Below are positions 45,260-52,999 of a DNA stretch of 64,000 nucleotides, one piece after another (the first letter of the stretch is position 1; every line of letters begins with the position of its first letter). Location of the stretch: assembly GCA_030445275.1 (NCBI GenBank), contig JAUCSE010000053.1, positions 62,001 through 126,000 of the forward strand, written 5' to 3'. A program made the translations under genes and the position numbers. Origin of the DNA: Mucilaginibacter sp. (GTDB lineage Bacteria; Bacteroidota; Bacteroidia; Sphingobacteriales; Sphingobacteriaceae). Below the pieces are notes generated by a model, which made no database searches, was not told the DNA's origin, and saw nothing but the letters and a program-made list of their open reading frames with translations.

Positions 45260-46444
45260 TTATATAGTTGCCATATCGATAACATAACGGTAACGCGCTT
45301 GTTTGTTCACTACTTTATCCCATACCTCGTTGATCTCTTTCACATCAATGATCTGGATCTGCGGATATATTTTATTTAAAGCGCAGTAATCCATTACTTC
45401 CTGTGTTTCAGGAATCCCACCGATCAAAGAGCTGTTGTAATTCACCCGGCTAAACATGAAATTTGTGTTGTTAATCGTAAACAATCCGCCTTTCGGCTGG
45501 CCTACCTGGGTAAAGCTGCCGTATGGTTTTACACAGGTTAAATAGTCAGATACTTCAAAAGCGTATGGAATGGTAGAGATCATGTAATCCAGCATTCCCG
45601 CATAGGGTTTTAACTTATCGGGTGAATCTACAACGATCACTTCCTTTGCTCCGAATCCTAAAATGTCCTGTCTCTTACTTTCGCTGGTCGTAAACGCGTA
45701 AACCTCGGCACCTTTAGCAACCGCCAGTTTAATGGCCAAATGTCCCAGGCCACCAATCCCTGCAACACCTACTTTATCACCTTTTTTGAAATCAGCTCGT
45801 GTTAACGGGGAATAAGTGGTTATACCGGCACACAGCAGTGGGGCTGCATTTTGCAGGCTGATGCTTTCCGGGATCTTGACGGCAAAATGTTCCTTCACAA
45901 CGATATTATTCGAATAGCCCCCCTGGGTAATACCGCTCGGGGAAGTTTTATCCGGGTTACCGTAAGTAAACAAGGTAGCATGATTGTCACAATGATGCTC
46001 TTCGCCGTTTTTACAGCTGGTGCATTCCATACAGCTATCCACCATACAGCCCACACCTGCTTTGTCGCCCACTTTGAATTTGGTTACATTTTTACCCACT
46101 GCCGAAACGATGCCGGCAATCTCATGTCCCGGCACCTGCGGATACGGCTGGTCGCCCCAATGGCCCCTGATCTGGTGAATGTCCGAGTGGCAGACACCGG
46201 AGAATTTAACGTCAATCAGGATATCGTTGTCACCTACTGCACGGCGTTCAAAATTCCATAAAGTAAGTTTGCTTGCTTTATCGTGTCCGGCATAGCCTTT
46301 GCTTGTTATATTTTTCATAAGATTTGTTTTTGAATTGTTTTCCGCGAATAGTTTGACCGGGCCGGCAAGCATGATGCCTGCGCCTGCGGCGGCTGATTGC
46401 CGGATGAATTTTCGGCGGGACGGATTATTATCGTTTGATTCCAT
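45260..46444 (-). CDS. Zinc-type alcohol dehydrogenase with twin-arginine signal
   Basis: 394 residues. The start carries a Tat motif (SRRKFIRQSAAAGAGIMLAG). The body is a medium-chain zinc dehydrogenase: catalytic-zinc residues in GVCHSDIH and GHEIAG, structural-zinc cysteines in CMVDSCMECTSCKNGEEHHC, and a Rossmann motif GVAGIGGLGHLAIK. It oxidises or reduces alcohols/aldehydes with NAD(P). A Tat leader on this normally cytoplasmic enzyme is unusual; an internal ATG at 46318 would start a leaderless form. Neighbours (PQQ dehydrogenase, cupin, CMD protein) also carry export signals, suggesting a periplasmic pathway. Confidence 0.9.
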   Translation of the reverse strand: MESNDNNPSRRKFIRQSAAAGAGIMLAGPVKLFAENNSKTNLMKNITSKGYAGHDKASKLTLWNFERRAVGDNDILIDVKFSGVCHSDIHQIRGHWGDQPYPQVPGHEIAGIVSAVGKNVTKFKVGDKAGVGCMVDSCMECTSCKNGEEHHCDNHATLFTYGNPDKTSPSGITQGGYSNNIVVKEHFAVKIPESISLQNAAPLLCAGITTYSPLTRADFKKGDKVGVAGIGGLGHLAIKLAVAKGAEVYAFTTSESKRQDILGFGAKEVIVVDSPDKLKPYAGMLDYMISTIPYAFEVSDYLTCVKPYGSFTQVGQPKGGLFTINNTNFMFSRVNYNSSLIGGIPETQEVMDYCALNKIYPQIQIIDVKEINEVWDKVVNKQARYRYVIDMATI

Positions 46445-46470
46445 TCGATTTATTTTTTGAGTATTACAGT

Positions 46471-46863
46471 TTAGCTGTCCTGGGGTAAGATCCTTACGGT
46501 AGCCGATTGCGCCCGGCTGCTGATCATATCAGCCAGATATGGACTGCCCTTGTATTTCTTTTTATAGGCCTCATCTATGCGATGGTCAATATTGCGGTCA
46601 TAAACCGGTTCAAAACTCACCGCCTTCACCATATCCGCGGCTTTTATGCGCCCGGCCTTCTGCTTCAGGGCCGCCTTGTGCCATCGTGATGCAATGCCAC
46701 TATAAGCGCGCACATATAAGTCGCCATCCACTACTACTTCCCATACCCATGTAGGCGTACCATAGGTAACACCATCTGCCCTGAAAGGCGAGATCTTCAA
46801 ATCGTCTGCCTTATCGATCCGTGTTAATTCATCTGTTGTAAATTGTTTATTTAATACGCTCAT
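46471..46863 (-). CDS. DUF2255 family protein
   Basis: 130 residues, soluble. The pattern ISPFRADGVTYGTPTWVWEV, then VRAYSGIASRWHKAALKQKA and VYDRNIDHRIDEAYKKKY is that of DUF2255 proteins, a split-barrel-like family often found with oxidoreductases and nitroreductase-like genes. The ATG at 46863 is 3 bases after the preceding stop, so it is co-transcribed with the monooxygenase-like gene. Biochemical role unknown. Confidence 0.85.
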   Translation of the reverse strand: MSVLNKQFTTDELTRIDKADDLKISPFRADGVTYGTPTWVWEVVVDGDLYVRAYSGIASRWHKAALKQKAGRIKAADMVKAVSFEPVYDRNIDHRIDEAYKKKYKGSPYLADMISSRAQSATVRILPQDS

Positions 46864-46866
46864 GAT

Positions 46867-47238
46867 TTACTGTTTGGTATTTTTCATCAATTCCGATTTG
46901 ATCTCCATCGCTATAGGTGCAACCTCCATTAATTCCAATGATTTCACCATTTTCAATGTCCCGCTTTTATATTTCAAGAAATGTGGTGTCTTTAAATGCT
47001 GCTGATAAGCAGCCTCGCTGGCGTACACTTCAAAAACGGTAACCTGTGTCGGATGTGTCTTATCGTAAACCGCCTGTAAAGCAAGCACACCTGGCTCTAC
47101 CTGCAACGCTATTTTAGCCTGCTCAGCCATTGCCGCCAGGTATGCAGTGAGATAGGCGGAATAGACTTCGATTTTGGCGATACGAAATTTCCTGTTATCA
47201 TGCTGTGCCGAAGCTTTCTGGCTGCTTAAAGTGACCAT
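46867..47238 (-). CDS. Quinol/antibiotic-biosynthesis-type monooxygenase (ABM), signal peptide apparently broken
   Basis: 123 residues from ATG 47238. The ABM fold is indicated by FRIAKIEVYSAYLTAYLAAM, then EPGVLALQAVYDKTHPTQVT and FEVYASEAAYQQHLKTPHFL. Such small enzymes oxidise quinols or break down reactive aromatics as dimers. The present start gives only half a signal peptide (MVTLSSQKASAQ). Upstream in the same frame the sequence reads MSAQNL-stop-TFLFILGI before it: a TGA at 47265-47263 interrupts what would be a normal signal peptide from ATG 47283. Either a nonsense mutation, a sequence error, or translation from a weak internal start. Confidence 0.8.
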   Translation of the reverse strand: MVTLSSQKASAQHDNRKFRIAKIEVYSAYLTAYLAAMAEQAKIALQVEPGVLALQAVYDKTHPTQVTVFEVYASEAAYQQHLKTPHFLKYKSGTLKMVKSLELMEVAPIAMEIKSELMKNTKQ

Positions 47239-47305
47239 GATGCCAAGAATAAATAGAAATGTTCAGAGGTTTTGAGCGCTCATCTTCTCATGATTTTAGT
47301 TTTTA

Positions 47306-48028
47306 TTATTTTTTGGCAGCCATCAACTTTTCGAGTGTTGCCCTTGCTAAATCACCCTGGGTTTTACCCGCTGTTTGACCGACAATATGGAAAGCATCAG
47401 TCAACTGGGATTCAGTAAGCCCGGTGTTCATACCTATGAAGATATGTGCCTGTAATTGTGAAGCTACGCCGGTCATAGCGGCCAAAGCAGAAACCGTCAC
47501 GAGTTCCCGCTGCTGATAGCTTAAAACATCACGGCTGAAAATATCAGCGAACAAATGTTCCTTTAAAAAAGTATCAATAGCGGGTGCAAAGGTGTTGGCC
47601 CCTGTCAGCGTTTTTTCTTCGCGGCCGGTAAGGGTTTGTAAGGTCTTTTTCCCCGTTTGGTATTTATCCGGATCGTTAACCGGCGACGCGGTTTTACCTT
47701 CTGTGTCGGTTATGCCTTTTGCTTTACGGTCTTCTAAAACGGCCATCAAGGTGGTAATGCCGTTCAAACTGCGCGGGAATCCGCAGTAAGCGTAAAGTTG
47801 TACCAACACTTCTTTGATCTCATTGATCGTTAGCCCGGCATCCAGCCCTTGATTAAGCTGGATTTTCAGATGTTCGATATCTCCTGTCGCTGTTAAGGCC
47901 GATATACGGACGATGCTTTGCTGTTTATGATCTAATTCCTGATTGTTTTTCATGTTGTTTTGTGCGTTACTACCTATACAAAAACAGGTGATATTTAATA
48001 TCAATATGATGGACAATACCCTTCTCAT
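47306..48028 (-). CDS. Carboxymuconolactone decarboxylase-like protein (two CMD repeats, exported)
   Basis: 240 residues. Signal peptide (MRRVLSIILILNITCFCIGS) followed by two carboxymuconolactone-decarboxylase-like/AhpD-type repeats: EIKEVLVQLYAYCGFPRSLN (about 75-95) and AAMTGVASQLQAHIFIGMNT (about 190-210). The second lacks the C-x-x-C pair of AhpD, so peroxidase activity is unlikely. Such proteins occur with cupins and ring-cleavage or detoxification enzymes. It sits 11 bases after the exported cupin gene, in the middle of the operon. Confidence 0.88.
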   Translation of the reverse strand: MRRVLSIILILNITCFCIGSNAQNNMKNNQELDHKQQSIVRISALTATGDIEHLKIQLNQGLDAGLTINEIKEVLVQLYAYCGFPRSLNGITTLMAVLEDRKAKGITDTEGKTASPVNDPDKYQTGKKTLQTLTGREEKTLTGANTFAPAIDTFLKEHLFADIFSRDVLSYQQRELVTVSALAAMTGVASQLQAHIFIGMNTGLTESQLTDAFHIVGQTAGKTQGDLARATLEKLMAAKK

Positions 48029-48039
48029 CAGTTTGGTTT

Positions 48040-48510
48040 TTAGTTAGCTTTGGGGCCGTTATATTCCTGATCCGTTACGGGCCTTAGCCAGGTAACCACG
48101 CCCTTATCAGCGTTTGGGATTATGGAGATATGTGTCATTGAACTGCCCGGTGCAGCACCATGCCAGTGCTCTACGTTGGGCGGGCAAATGATCGTATCGC
48201 CTTTATGAACAACCCGTATAGCTTTTCCCTTCTCCTGTGTATATCCTGTGCCATCAGTTACGAGCAAGATCTGACCGGCATTATGGGTATGCCAGTAACT
48301 GCGGGCACCCGGCTCAAAGGTTACTGTTCCTACAACACAGTGGAAAGTACTATCAATGGGTACCAATGTTTTCACCCATACCGTTCCCGTAAAATTAGCT
48401 GTTGTTTTGGTACCTTTTGGAAAAATAGTCCCCGAAGTGGTATCCTGCGCCTGGCTGCCCAGGTGAAAAAGGCATATGGAGATGATGGCTATGATGATTA
48501 TTCGTTTCAT
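48040..48510 (-). CDS. Exported cupin-domain protein
   Basis: 156 residues. Signal peptide (MKRIIIIAIISICLFHLGSQ) then a cupin barrel with FEPGARSYWHTHNAGQILLV and CPPNVEHWHGAAPGSSMTHI providing the metal-binding histidines. It is a paralogue of the leaderless cupin at 42708: both end with a similar WL-x-PVTD-x-(E)-Y pattern. Cupin plus CMD domain pairs are common in dehalogenation or aromatic-degradation clusters; the actual substrate is unknown. Confidence 0.9.
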   Translation of the reverse strand: MKRIIIIAIISICLFHLGSQAQDTTSGTIFPKGTKTTANFTGTVWVKTLVPIDSTFHCVVGTVTFEPGARSYWHTHNAGQILLVTDGTGYTQEKGKAIRVVHKGDTIICPPNVEHWHGAAPGSSMTHISIIPNADKGVVTWLRPVTDQEYNGPKAN

Positions 48511-48532
48511 AAGAATTTGTTATCTGTGATTA

Positions 48533-49291
48533 TTACAGCGTAATACCGCCATCTACAACCAGGTTGTGACCCACCACCATACTTGCTGCATCACTGCATA
48601 AAAACAGCACAGCACTGGCGATTTCTTCAGGGCGACCTAAACGCCCGGCAGGTACCATCGCCAGCATGCCATCCAATGCCTCTTTCTGCCCACTGGCAAT
48701 CATTTGGTCTGACATTGCCGTTTGAAAAAGTCCCGGACTAACGCTGTTAATCCGGATGCCCCGGCCTGCATATTCTACAGCAGCACTTACCGTTAAGCCA
48801 ATCACGCCATGTTTAGCGCCATGATAAACACCGCGCTGCGCACCAGCCCGAATGCCGCCAATTGACGAGCAGTTTACGATAGCGCCGCTTCCTTGCTTGC
48901 GCATTTGCTGCAATTCGTATTTCATAGAGCTCCAAACACCCTGGTAATTGATTCCGGTAACTCGGTCGAAATCCGCTCTGGTTTGATCGGCAGCTTCTGC
49001 CAGTTCATTTTGAATGCCGGCGTTGTTATAGGCGAAATCCAGGCGGCCAAATTCGGCAACGGTTTTGTTCACCATTTCTTCCACCTGTTTGTCGTCAGAA
49101 ACATCACATTTAATAGCCAATGTTTTGTGTCCTTCCGCTGCCAGTTTCTCCGCAGCAGCCTTCACTGCGTCTTCGTTCCAGTCTGCCATCGCCACTGCTG
49201 CCCCGGCTTCTGCGAATGCTTTTGCGGTTGCCAGTCCTAATCCTGATGCTGCACCTGTAACCAGTGCTACTTTACCTTCCATTATTTTCAT
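48533..49291 (-). CDS. Short-chain dehydrogenase/reductase (SDR)
   Basis: 252 residues (ATG 49291; the ATG at 49282 gives the more usual MEGKVALVTG start). Classical SDR motifs: TGAASGLG cofactor loop, the NNAG strand, catalytic S in NCSSIGG, and YHGAKHG (Y-x-x-x-K). It ends in HNLVVDGGITL, as is usual for glucose-1-dehydrogenase-like or 3-oxoacyl reductase-like SDRs. First gene of the minus-strand cluster, divergent from the AraC regulator at 49453, which probably controls it. Substrate unknown. Confidence 0.93.
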   Translation of the reverse strand: MKIMEGKVALVTGAASGLGLATAKAFAEAGAAVAMADWNEDAVKAAAEKLAAEGHKTLAIKCDVSDDKQVEEMVNKTVAEFGRLDFAYNNAGIQNELAEAADQTRADFDRVTGINYQGVWSSMKYELQQMRKQGSGAIVNCSSIGGIRAGAQRGVYHGAKHGVIGLTVSAAVEYAGRGIRINSVSPGLFQTAMSDQMIASGQKEALDGMLAMVPAGRLGRPEEIASAVLFLCSDAASMVVGHNLVVDGGITL

Positions 49292-49452
49292 GATCTGTTA
49301 TCTTATTTGTGATAATACAAAGGTCAGCAGGTTGTTAGAGATAATGCTAACACAGAATACAGGTTTACCTACCATTTTTACAGGTTCGGGCATAACTATA
49401 GCGTCCGGTGGGAAATACTGTTAAATTTGAATTAGTTTTAAATGAATAAGTG

Positions 49453-50349
49453 ATGGAAAACGTATTAAGGATAGATACTGTAAGCGAACATGATAAATTT
49501 TATCACCAGGAAAACCTGCACCCTTTAGTGAGTGTGATTGATTTTTCGGGCACGGTTCCCGAGATCTATGCTTCGAAAATGAACTTCGGCTTTTATGCCA
49601 TTTATCTGAAAGATGTGCAATGCGGCGATATGAAATATGGCCGTCATACTTACGACTATCAGGACAGAACACTTTTATTTGTTGCCCCGGGTCAGGTCAT
49701 TAATGTAAATATTAATGAAGATTACAAACCACAGGGCTATGCTTTGCTTTTTCACCCAGACCTGATACATGGTACACCACTGGGTAAGCATATCGATGAC
49801 TATACTTTTTTTTCCTATGAATCACGCGAGGCGCTGCATTTGTCTGAAAAAGAAAGAAAGATCGTACTGGATTGCTTTGAAAAGATCAAATATGAATTGG
49901 ACCAAAGAATGGACAACCATAGTAAAATCCTCATCGCAGCCAATATAGAGTTGTTCCTCAATTATTGCGTTCGTTTTTATGAGCGGCAGTTCATTACCCG
50001 CGCTGATGTCAATCGCGGTAATATCGAAAAGTTCGAGAACCTGTTAAAAGACTATTTTCATTCAGACAAGCCGCAAACCATGGGGTTGCCGGCAGTAAGT
50101 TATTGTGCCGACCAGCTGCATTTATCGGCCAATTATTTTGGTGACATGGTTAAAAAGGAAACCGGTAAAACAGCCATGGAGTATATTCAGCTGAAGGTAA
50201 TGGATATGGCCAAAGAACGATTATTGGATACCAGCAGGTCGATCAGTGAAATAGCTTATGACCTGGGTTTTAAGTATCCGCATCATTTTACACGGGCATT
50301 TAAAAAAAGCACCGGTTATACTCCGAATGAGTACAGGTCACTTAACTAA
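49453..50349 (+). CDS. AraC-family transcriptional regulator
   Basis: 298 residues from ATG 49453. N-terminal cupin-like sensor (about 1-150, with HTYDYQDRTLLFVAPGQVIN), C-terminal double helix-turn-helix (about 200-298): AVSYCADQLHLSANYFGDMV, then RSISEIAYDLGFKYPHHFTR and AFKKSTGYTPNEYR. Divergent arrangement with the SDR-to-cupin cluster, sharing 161 bases, is the usual layout for an AraC activator and its target operon. A terminator follows at 50451. Confidence 0.93.
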   Translation: MENVLRIDTVSEHDKFYHQENLHPLVSVIDFSGTVPEIYASKMNFGFYAIYLKDVQCGDMKYGRHTYDYQDRTLLFVAPGQVINVNINEDYKPQGYALLFHPDLIHGTPLGKHIDDYTFFSYESREALHLSEKERKIVLDCFEKIKYELDQRMDNHSKILIAANIELFLNYCVRFYERQFITRADVNRGNIEKFENLLKDYFHSDKPQTMGLPAVSYCADQLHLSANYFGDMVKKETGKTAMEYIQLKVMDMAKERLLDTSRSISEIAYDLGFKYPHHFTRAFKKSTGYTPNEYRSLN

Positions 50350-50404
50350 TTACAATGATCTAAATCACCCTTTTTCAAAATGTCATTTTACGTAAATCTT
50401 CCAT

Positions 50405-50446
50405 AAAACAGTTCGAGCAATGTCCAGTAAGGGCTACTGGAACGGC
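50405..50446 (+). repeat. Hairpin element, second copy of that at 42443-42487
   Basis: AAAACAGTTCG (50405-50415) followed by a TCCAGTA/TACTGGA hairpin (50423-50429/50435-50441). The copy at 42443 has the same AAAACAGTTCG start and a CCAGTAAGG-centred hairpin. Both lie after plus-strand genes and bracket the oxidoreductase cluster. Confidence 0.4.
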
Positions 50447-50450
50447 AAAA

Positions 50451-50502
50451 GCCCTGAAAGTCGAACTTCTCTATTGAGAATCAACACTTTCAGGGCCTTG
50501 TT
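50451..50502 (+). terminator. Terminator after the AraC gene
   Basis: GCCCTGAAAGT (50451-50461) pairs perfectly with ACTTTCAGGGC (50486-50496). Inside, TTCTC/GAGAA (50468-50472/50476-50480) continues the stem. CTTGTT follows. Confidence 0.75.
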
Positions 50503-51073
50503 ACTTTCATGCTATTTGTCTTTATTTACAGAATACAGCCTATAAATCACTGAAAAAGAACATATTATATATTCGACCTTGCCTCGGTTAACCAATTAGT
50601 ATAAGTTACATAATACATTGAAAATCAACGCAATGATGTTCTATAAATGTTTAAATTGTTTATTGGTCTACCAATCCTCATTTCTACTTTTTTCTTTAGA
50701 ATATATAATAAACAATCATGGTTAATTCTGTGATTGTGCGTATTACTTCAGCGGCCGCTACGTCTGAAAAATGTGCAAATAACGAATATGCTTTTACTTC
50801 CTCTGTCGTAATATCATATCTCCGTGTCAGATCTATATTTATTGGGTTTTCCATAAATAAATTAGTTCTCAGTGGTTTGATTCATTGGCTCAATTAAAGT
50901 TAAAATGGCCTCAATGTGTGCAAACAAACTCCGGTTAGAACTAAAGAAAACAGTTTTAAAACCTGAGGGAACCGGATACATAAATCTACCATACCTTGAA
51001 AGCCAGGAATAACCTGACCTCCAAATTAATTATCTGAACGGGCAATAAATTAGCCCCCCCTTTCAAATATTGG
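50503..51073. other. Intergenic region containing one probable and one doubtful small frame
   Basis: About 570 bases between the AraC terminator and the aldo/keto reductase. It contains the 52-codon minus-strand frame at 50696-50854 (listed separately) and a 35-codon plus-strand frame at 50905-51012, which is not convincing by itself. Nothing else recognised. Confidence 0.4.
50696..50854 (-). CDS. Hypothetical 52-aa protein
   Basis: Starts ATG 50854 (MENPINIDLTRRYDITTEEV), continues with an amphipathic helix (KAYSLFAHFSDVAAAEVIRT) and a hydrophobic end (MIVYYIF). The frame is intact and looks protein-like, but it is short and of no recognised family. It could be the downstream tail gene of the aldo/keto reductase transcript (about 220 bases after it), or chance. 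Confidence 0.4.
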   Translation of the reverse strand: MENPINIDLTRRYDITTEEVKAYSLFAHFSDVAAAEVIRTITELTMIVYYIF

Positions 51074-52126
51074 TTATGCTACAGGATGCTTAATTTCAAT
51101 CTGCCCTGAACCACGACCAAACAGCATACTCTGTGAAGCGGCGATTACTTCATGTGGAGAACCAAGACTAATCTGGCTGGCTTCATTTAACTGGTTAATC
51201 TGTTCCTTTGTCAAAGTAAGATCGAGCGAGGAAAGATTGTCATCGAGTTGCTTCAGATTACGCGGGCCAATTACGGTAAAAGTCGACAAGCTTGCATCAT
51301 CATATTTCTGACGGATCCAAGCCAGCGCAACATCAATTACTTTTGTACCGGTTTCAACAGCTATTGATTCCAGCAAATCCAAAATGCGATTTTCACGTTC
51401 GTCCTTTGAATCTTTTACCAGGAAACCGCCCGCCAGTGCCTTTCGCGAATTAGGATCGGTTTCTTTACGGTATTTACCGGTAAGCGTTCCTCCGGCAAGT
51501 GGTGACCAGAAGGCAACACCCAGTCCAAGCGCCTCAGCCATAGGTAATAAGTCCCTGTCTGCTGTTCGCTCAATAAGGTTATATTCTACCTGTATGCCAA
51601 CTATTGGTGCCCATCCCCTAAGGTCAGCAAGCAATGAAGCATTTGCAATTCGCCAGGCAGGGAAGTTAGAGAAACCAGCATAATTAATTTTACCCGAGCT
51701 AACCAGGTCATCAAGACCTCTTACAATTTCTTCAATAGGCGTTTGCTCATCGGAAAGATGAACCCAATACAGGTCCAGTCGATCTGTCTTTAGGCGTTTA
51801 AGGCTTTCTTCAACGGCGCGCATCATCGTTTTTCGGCTGTTTCCCGTAGTTTGCATATCCCGGGTGCCCATACTGTATTTGGATGCCAGCACAAAATTGT
51901 CCCGCTCACCAGCTATAAATTCACCCAAAAAGTATTCTGATTGTCCAGCCTGGTAGCCATCTGCCGTGTCAATAAAATTACCGCCAGACTCCGCATAGCG
52001 GTCAAAGACCTGTTTTGATTCTTCTTTTGAGGCCCCAAACGGCCATGCGGTTCCGAAATTACCTGTGCCTAATGCCAGCGTTGAAACCCTTAACCCTGAT
52101 TTTTGTCCGAAAATCTGATACTTCAT
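51074..52126 (-). CDS. Aldo/keto reductase
   Basis: 350 residues. TIM-barrel oxidoreductase: LRVSTLALGTGNFGTAWPFG at the start, catalytic D and Y in GGNFIDTADGYQAGQSEYFL, lysine in NFVLASKYSMG, histidine in DLYWVHLSDEQTPIEE, and NADPH-binding end region FTVIGPRNLKQLDDNL. Reduces aldehydes or ketones with NADPH. Two copies of a palindromic site lie just upstream, identical in pattern to that before the TetR gene, so it is the probable target of that repressor. Confidence 0.93.
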   Translation of the reverse strand: MKYQIFGQKSGLRVSTLALGTGNFGTAWPFGASKEESKQVFDRYAESGGNFIDTADGYQAGQSEYFLGEFIAGERDNFVLASKYSMGTRDMQTTGNSRKTMMRAVEESLKRLKTDRLDLYWVHLSDEQTPIEEIVRGLDDLVSSGKINYAGFSNFPAWRIANASLLADLRGWAPIVGIQVEYNLIERTADRDLLPMAEALGLGVAFWSPLAGGTLTGKYRKETDPNSRKALAGGFLVKDSKDERENRILDLLESIAVETGTKVIDVALAWIRQKYDDASLSTFTVIGPRNLKQLDDNLSSLDLTLTKEQINQLNEASQISLGSPHEVIAASQSMLFGRGSGQIEIKHPVA

Positions 52127-52150
52127 GATAAAAAATTAAATATTTAAAAA

Positions 52151-52219
52151 ATAATGATCGTTATATTTTGTGATGGTAAAATTGAATTTTTGTTTCATAT
52201 AAAATAATGAACGTTATAT
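52151..52219. promoter_or_regulatory. Two TetR operator candidates upstream of the aldo/keto reductase
   Basis: ATAATGATCGTTATAT (52151-52166) and ATAATGAACGTTATAT (52204-52219) are near-perfect versions of the palindrome at 52843-52864. They lie between the aldo/keto reductase start (52126) and the TetR stop (52235), where a promoter for the reductase is expected. Confidence 0.75.
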
Positions 52220-52234
52220 TTTACATTAAAAAAA

Positions 52235-52837
52235 TTACGGAGTTATCATGATATTTTTTGCAACATCAATAGCCATGTTCACTACTTCGTCAGTTTGCTT
52301 TACACTTTGAGTAGCGCTATACATTAATGTCCCAAATTCGCATAAGGCGATAATATGCATTGCCGTTTTTCCGGCATCGGTATCAGCCTTAAAAACACCT
52401 TCAGCTATTCCCTGTTCAATTGTCTTTACCAAATCTTGTTTCCATGATAACATACCTTCGGCGGCTTTTTTCCTTAAGGGTTCCAGTGTATCATCAGCCT
52501 CGGTGAGCGTATTCACCATGGGGCAGCCACCAACAGGAAAAGAAGAGTTGGCCGAACTATGAAAAGGTTTAATGTACCCCAGCAGCCTGTCCCTTATATT
52601 TTTGTGTTTGTTAACCTCCTGATGTAACACCCCGCAAAAACAGGCCATGTTATAATCTAATGCAGCAAGGGCAACTTCTTCTTTATTGGCAAAATTGCCA
52701 TAAATGCTGCCGCTGGTCAGCTTCGTTGCCTCAGTCAGGTCGGTAATGGACGTGCCGGCATACCCTTTTTTGTTAAAGATAGGTGCCGTTGCAGCAATAA
52801 TATGAGCCCTTGTTCTTTCTGTCTTTGACGATTTCAC
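52235..52837 (-). CDS. TetR/AcrR-family repressor
   Basis: 200 residues, GTG start at 52837. N-terminal helix-turn-helix (about 8-55): RAHIIAATAPIFNKKGYAGT, then SITDLTEATKLTSGSIYGNF. The C-terminal ligand domain with a TetR_C-like FHSSANSSFPVGGCPMVNTL resembles the YcdC/AcuR-like group that responds to small electrophiles or acrylates (inference). A perfect 22-bp palindrome lies 5 bases before its start, and two copies stand in front of the aldo/keto reductase, pointing to autorepression and control of that gene. Confidence 0.92.
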   Translation of the reverse strand: MKSSKTERTRAHIIAATAPIFNKKGYAGTSITDLTEATKLTSGSIYGNFANKEEVALAALDYNMACFCGVLHQEVNKHKNIRDRLLGYIKPFHSSANSSFPVGGCPMVNTLTEADDTLEPLRKKAAEGMLSWKQDLVKTIEQGIAEGVFKADTDAGKTAMHIIALCEFGTLMYSATQSVKQTDEVVNMAIDVAKNIMITP

Positions 52838-52842
52838 AGTGC

Positions 52843-52864
52843 AAATATAATGATCATTATATTT
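52843..52864. promoter_or_regulatory. Perfect 22-bp TetR operator palindrome
   Basis: AAATATAATGA (52843-52853) is followed directly by its reverse complement TCATTATATTT (52854-52864). It overlaps the leader/promoter of the TetR gene. Confidence 0.85.
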
Positions 52865-52999
52865 TATCGGTCATGTCAATGTAAATCCATGATATAAAAA
52901 AGTTAGACATATTGCCGCTTCCTTCTCCTTCTTATTTATAAGAGTTATTTATAAGAGGCCAACCGGCGAGAGCTGGCCCGAGAATTCAGTGTTATCCAT

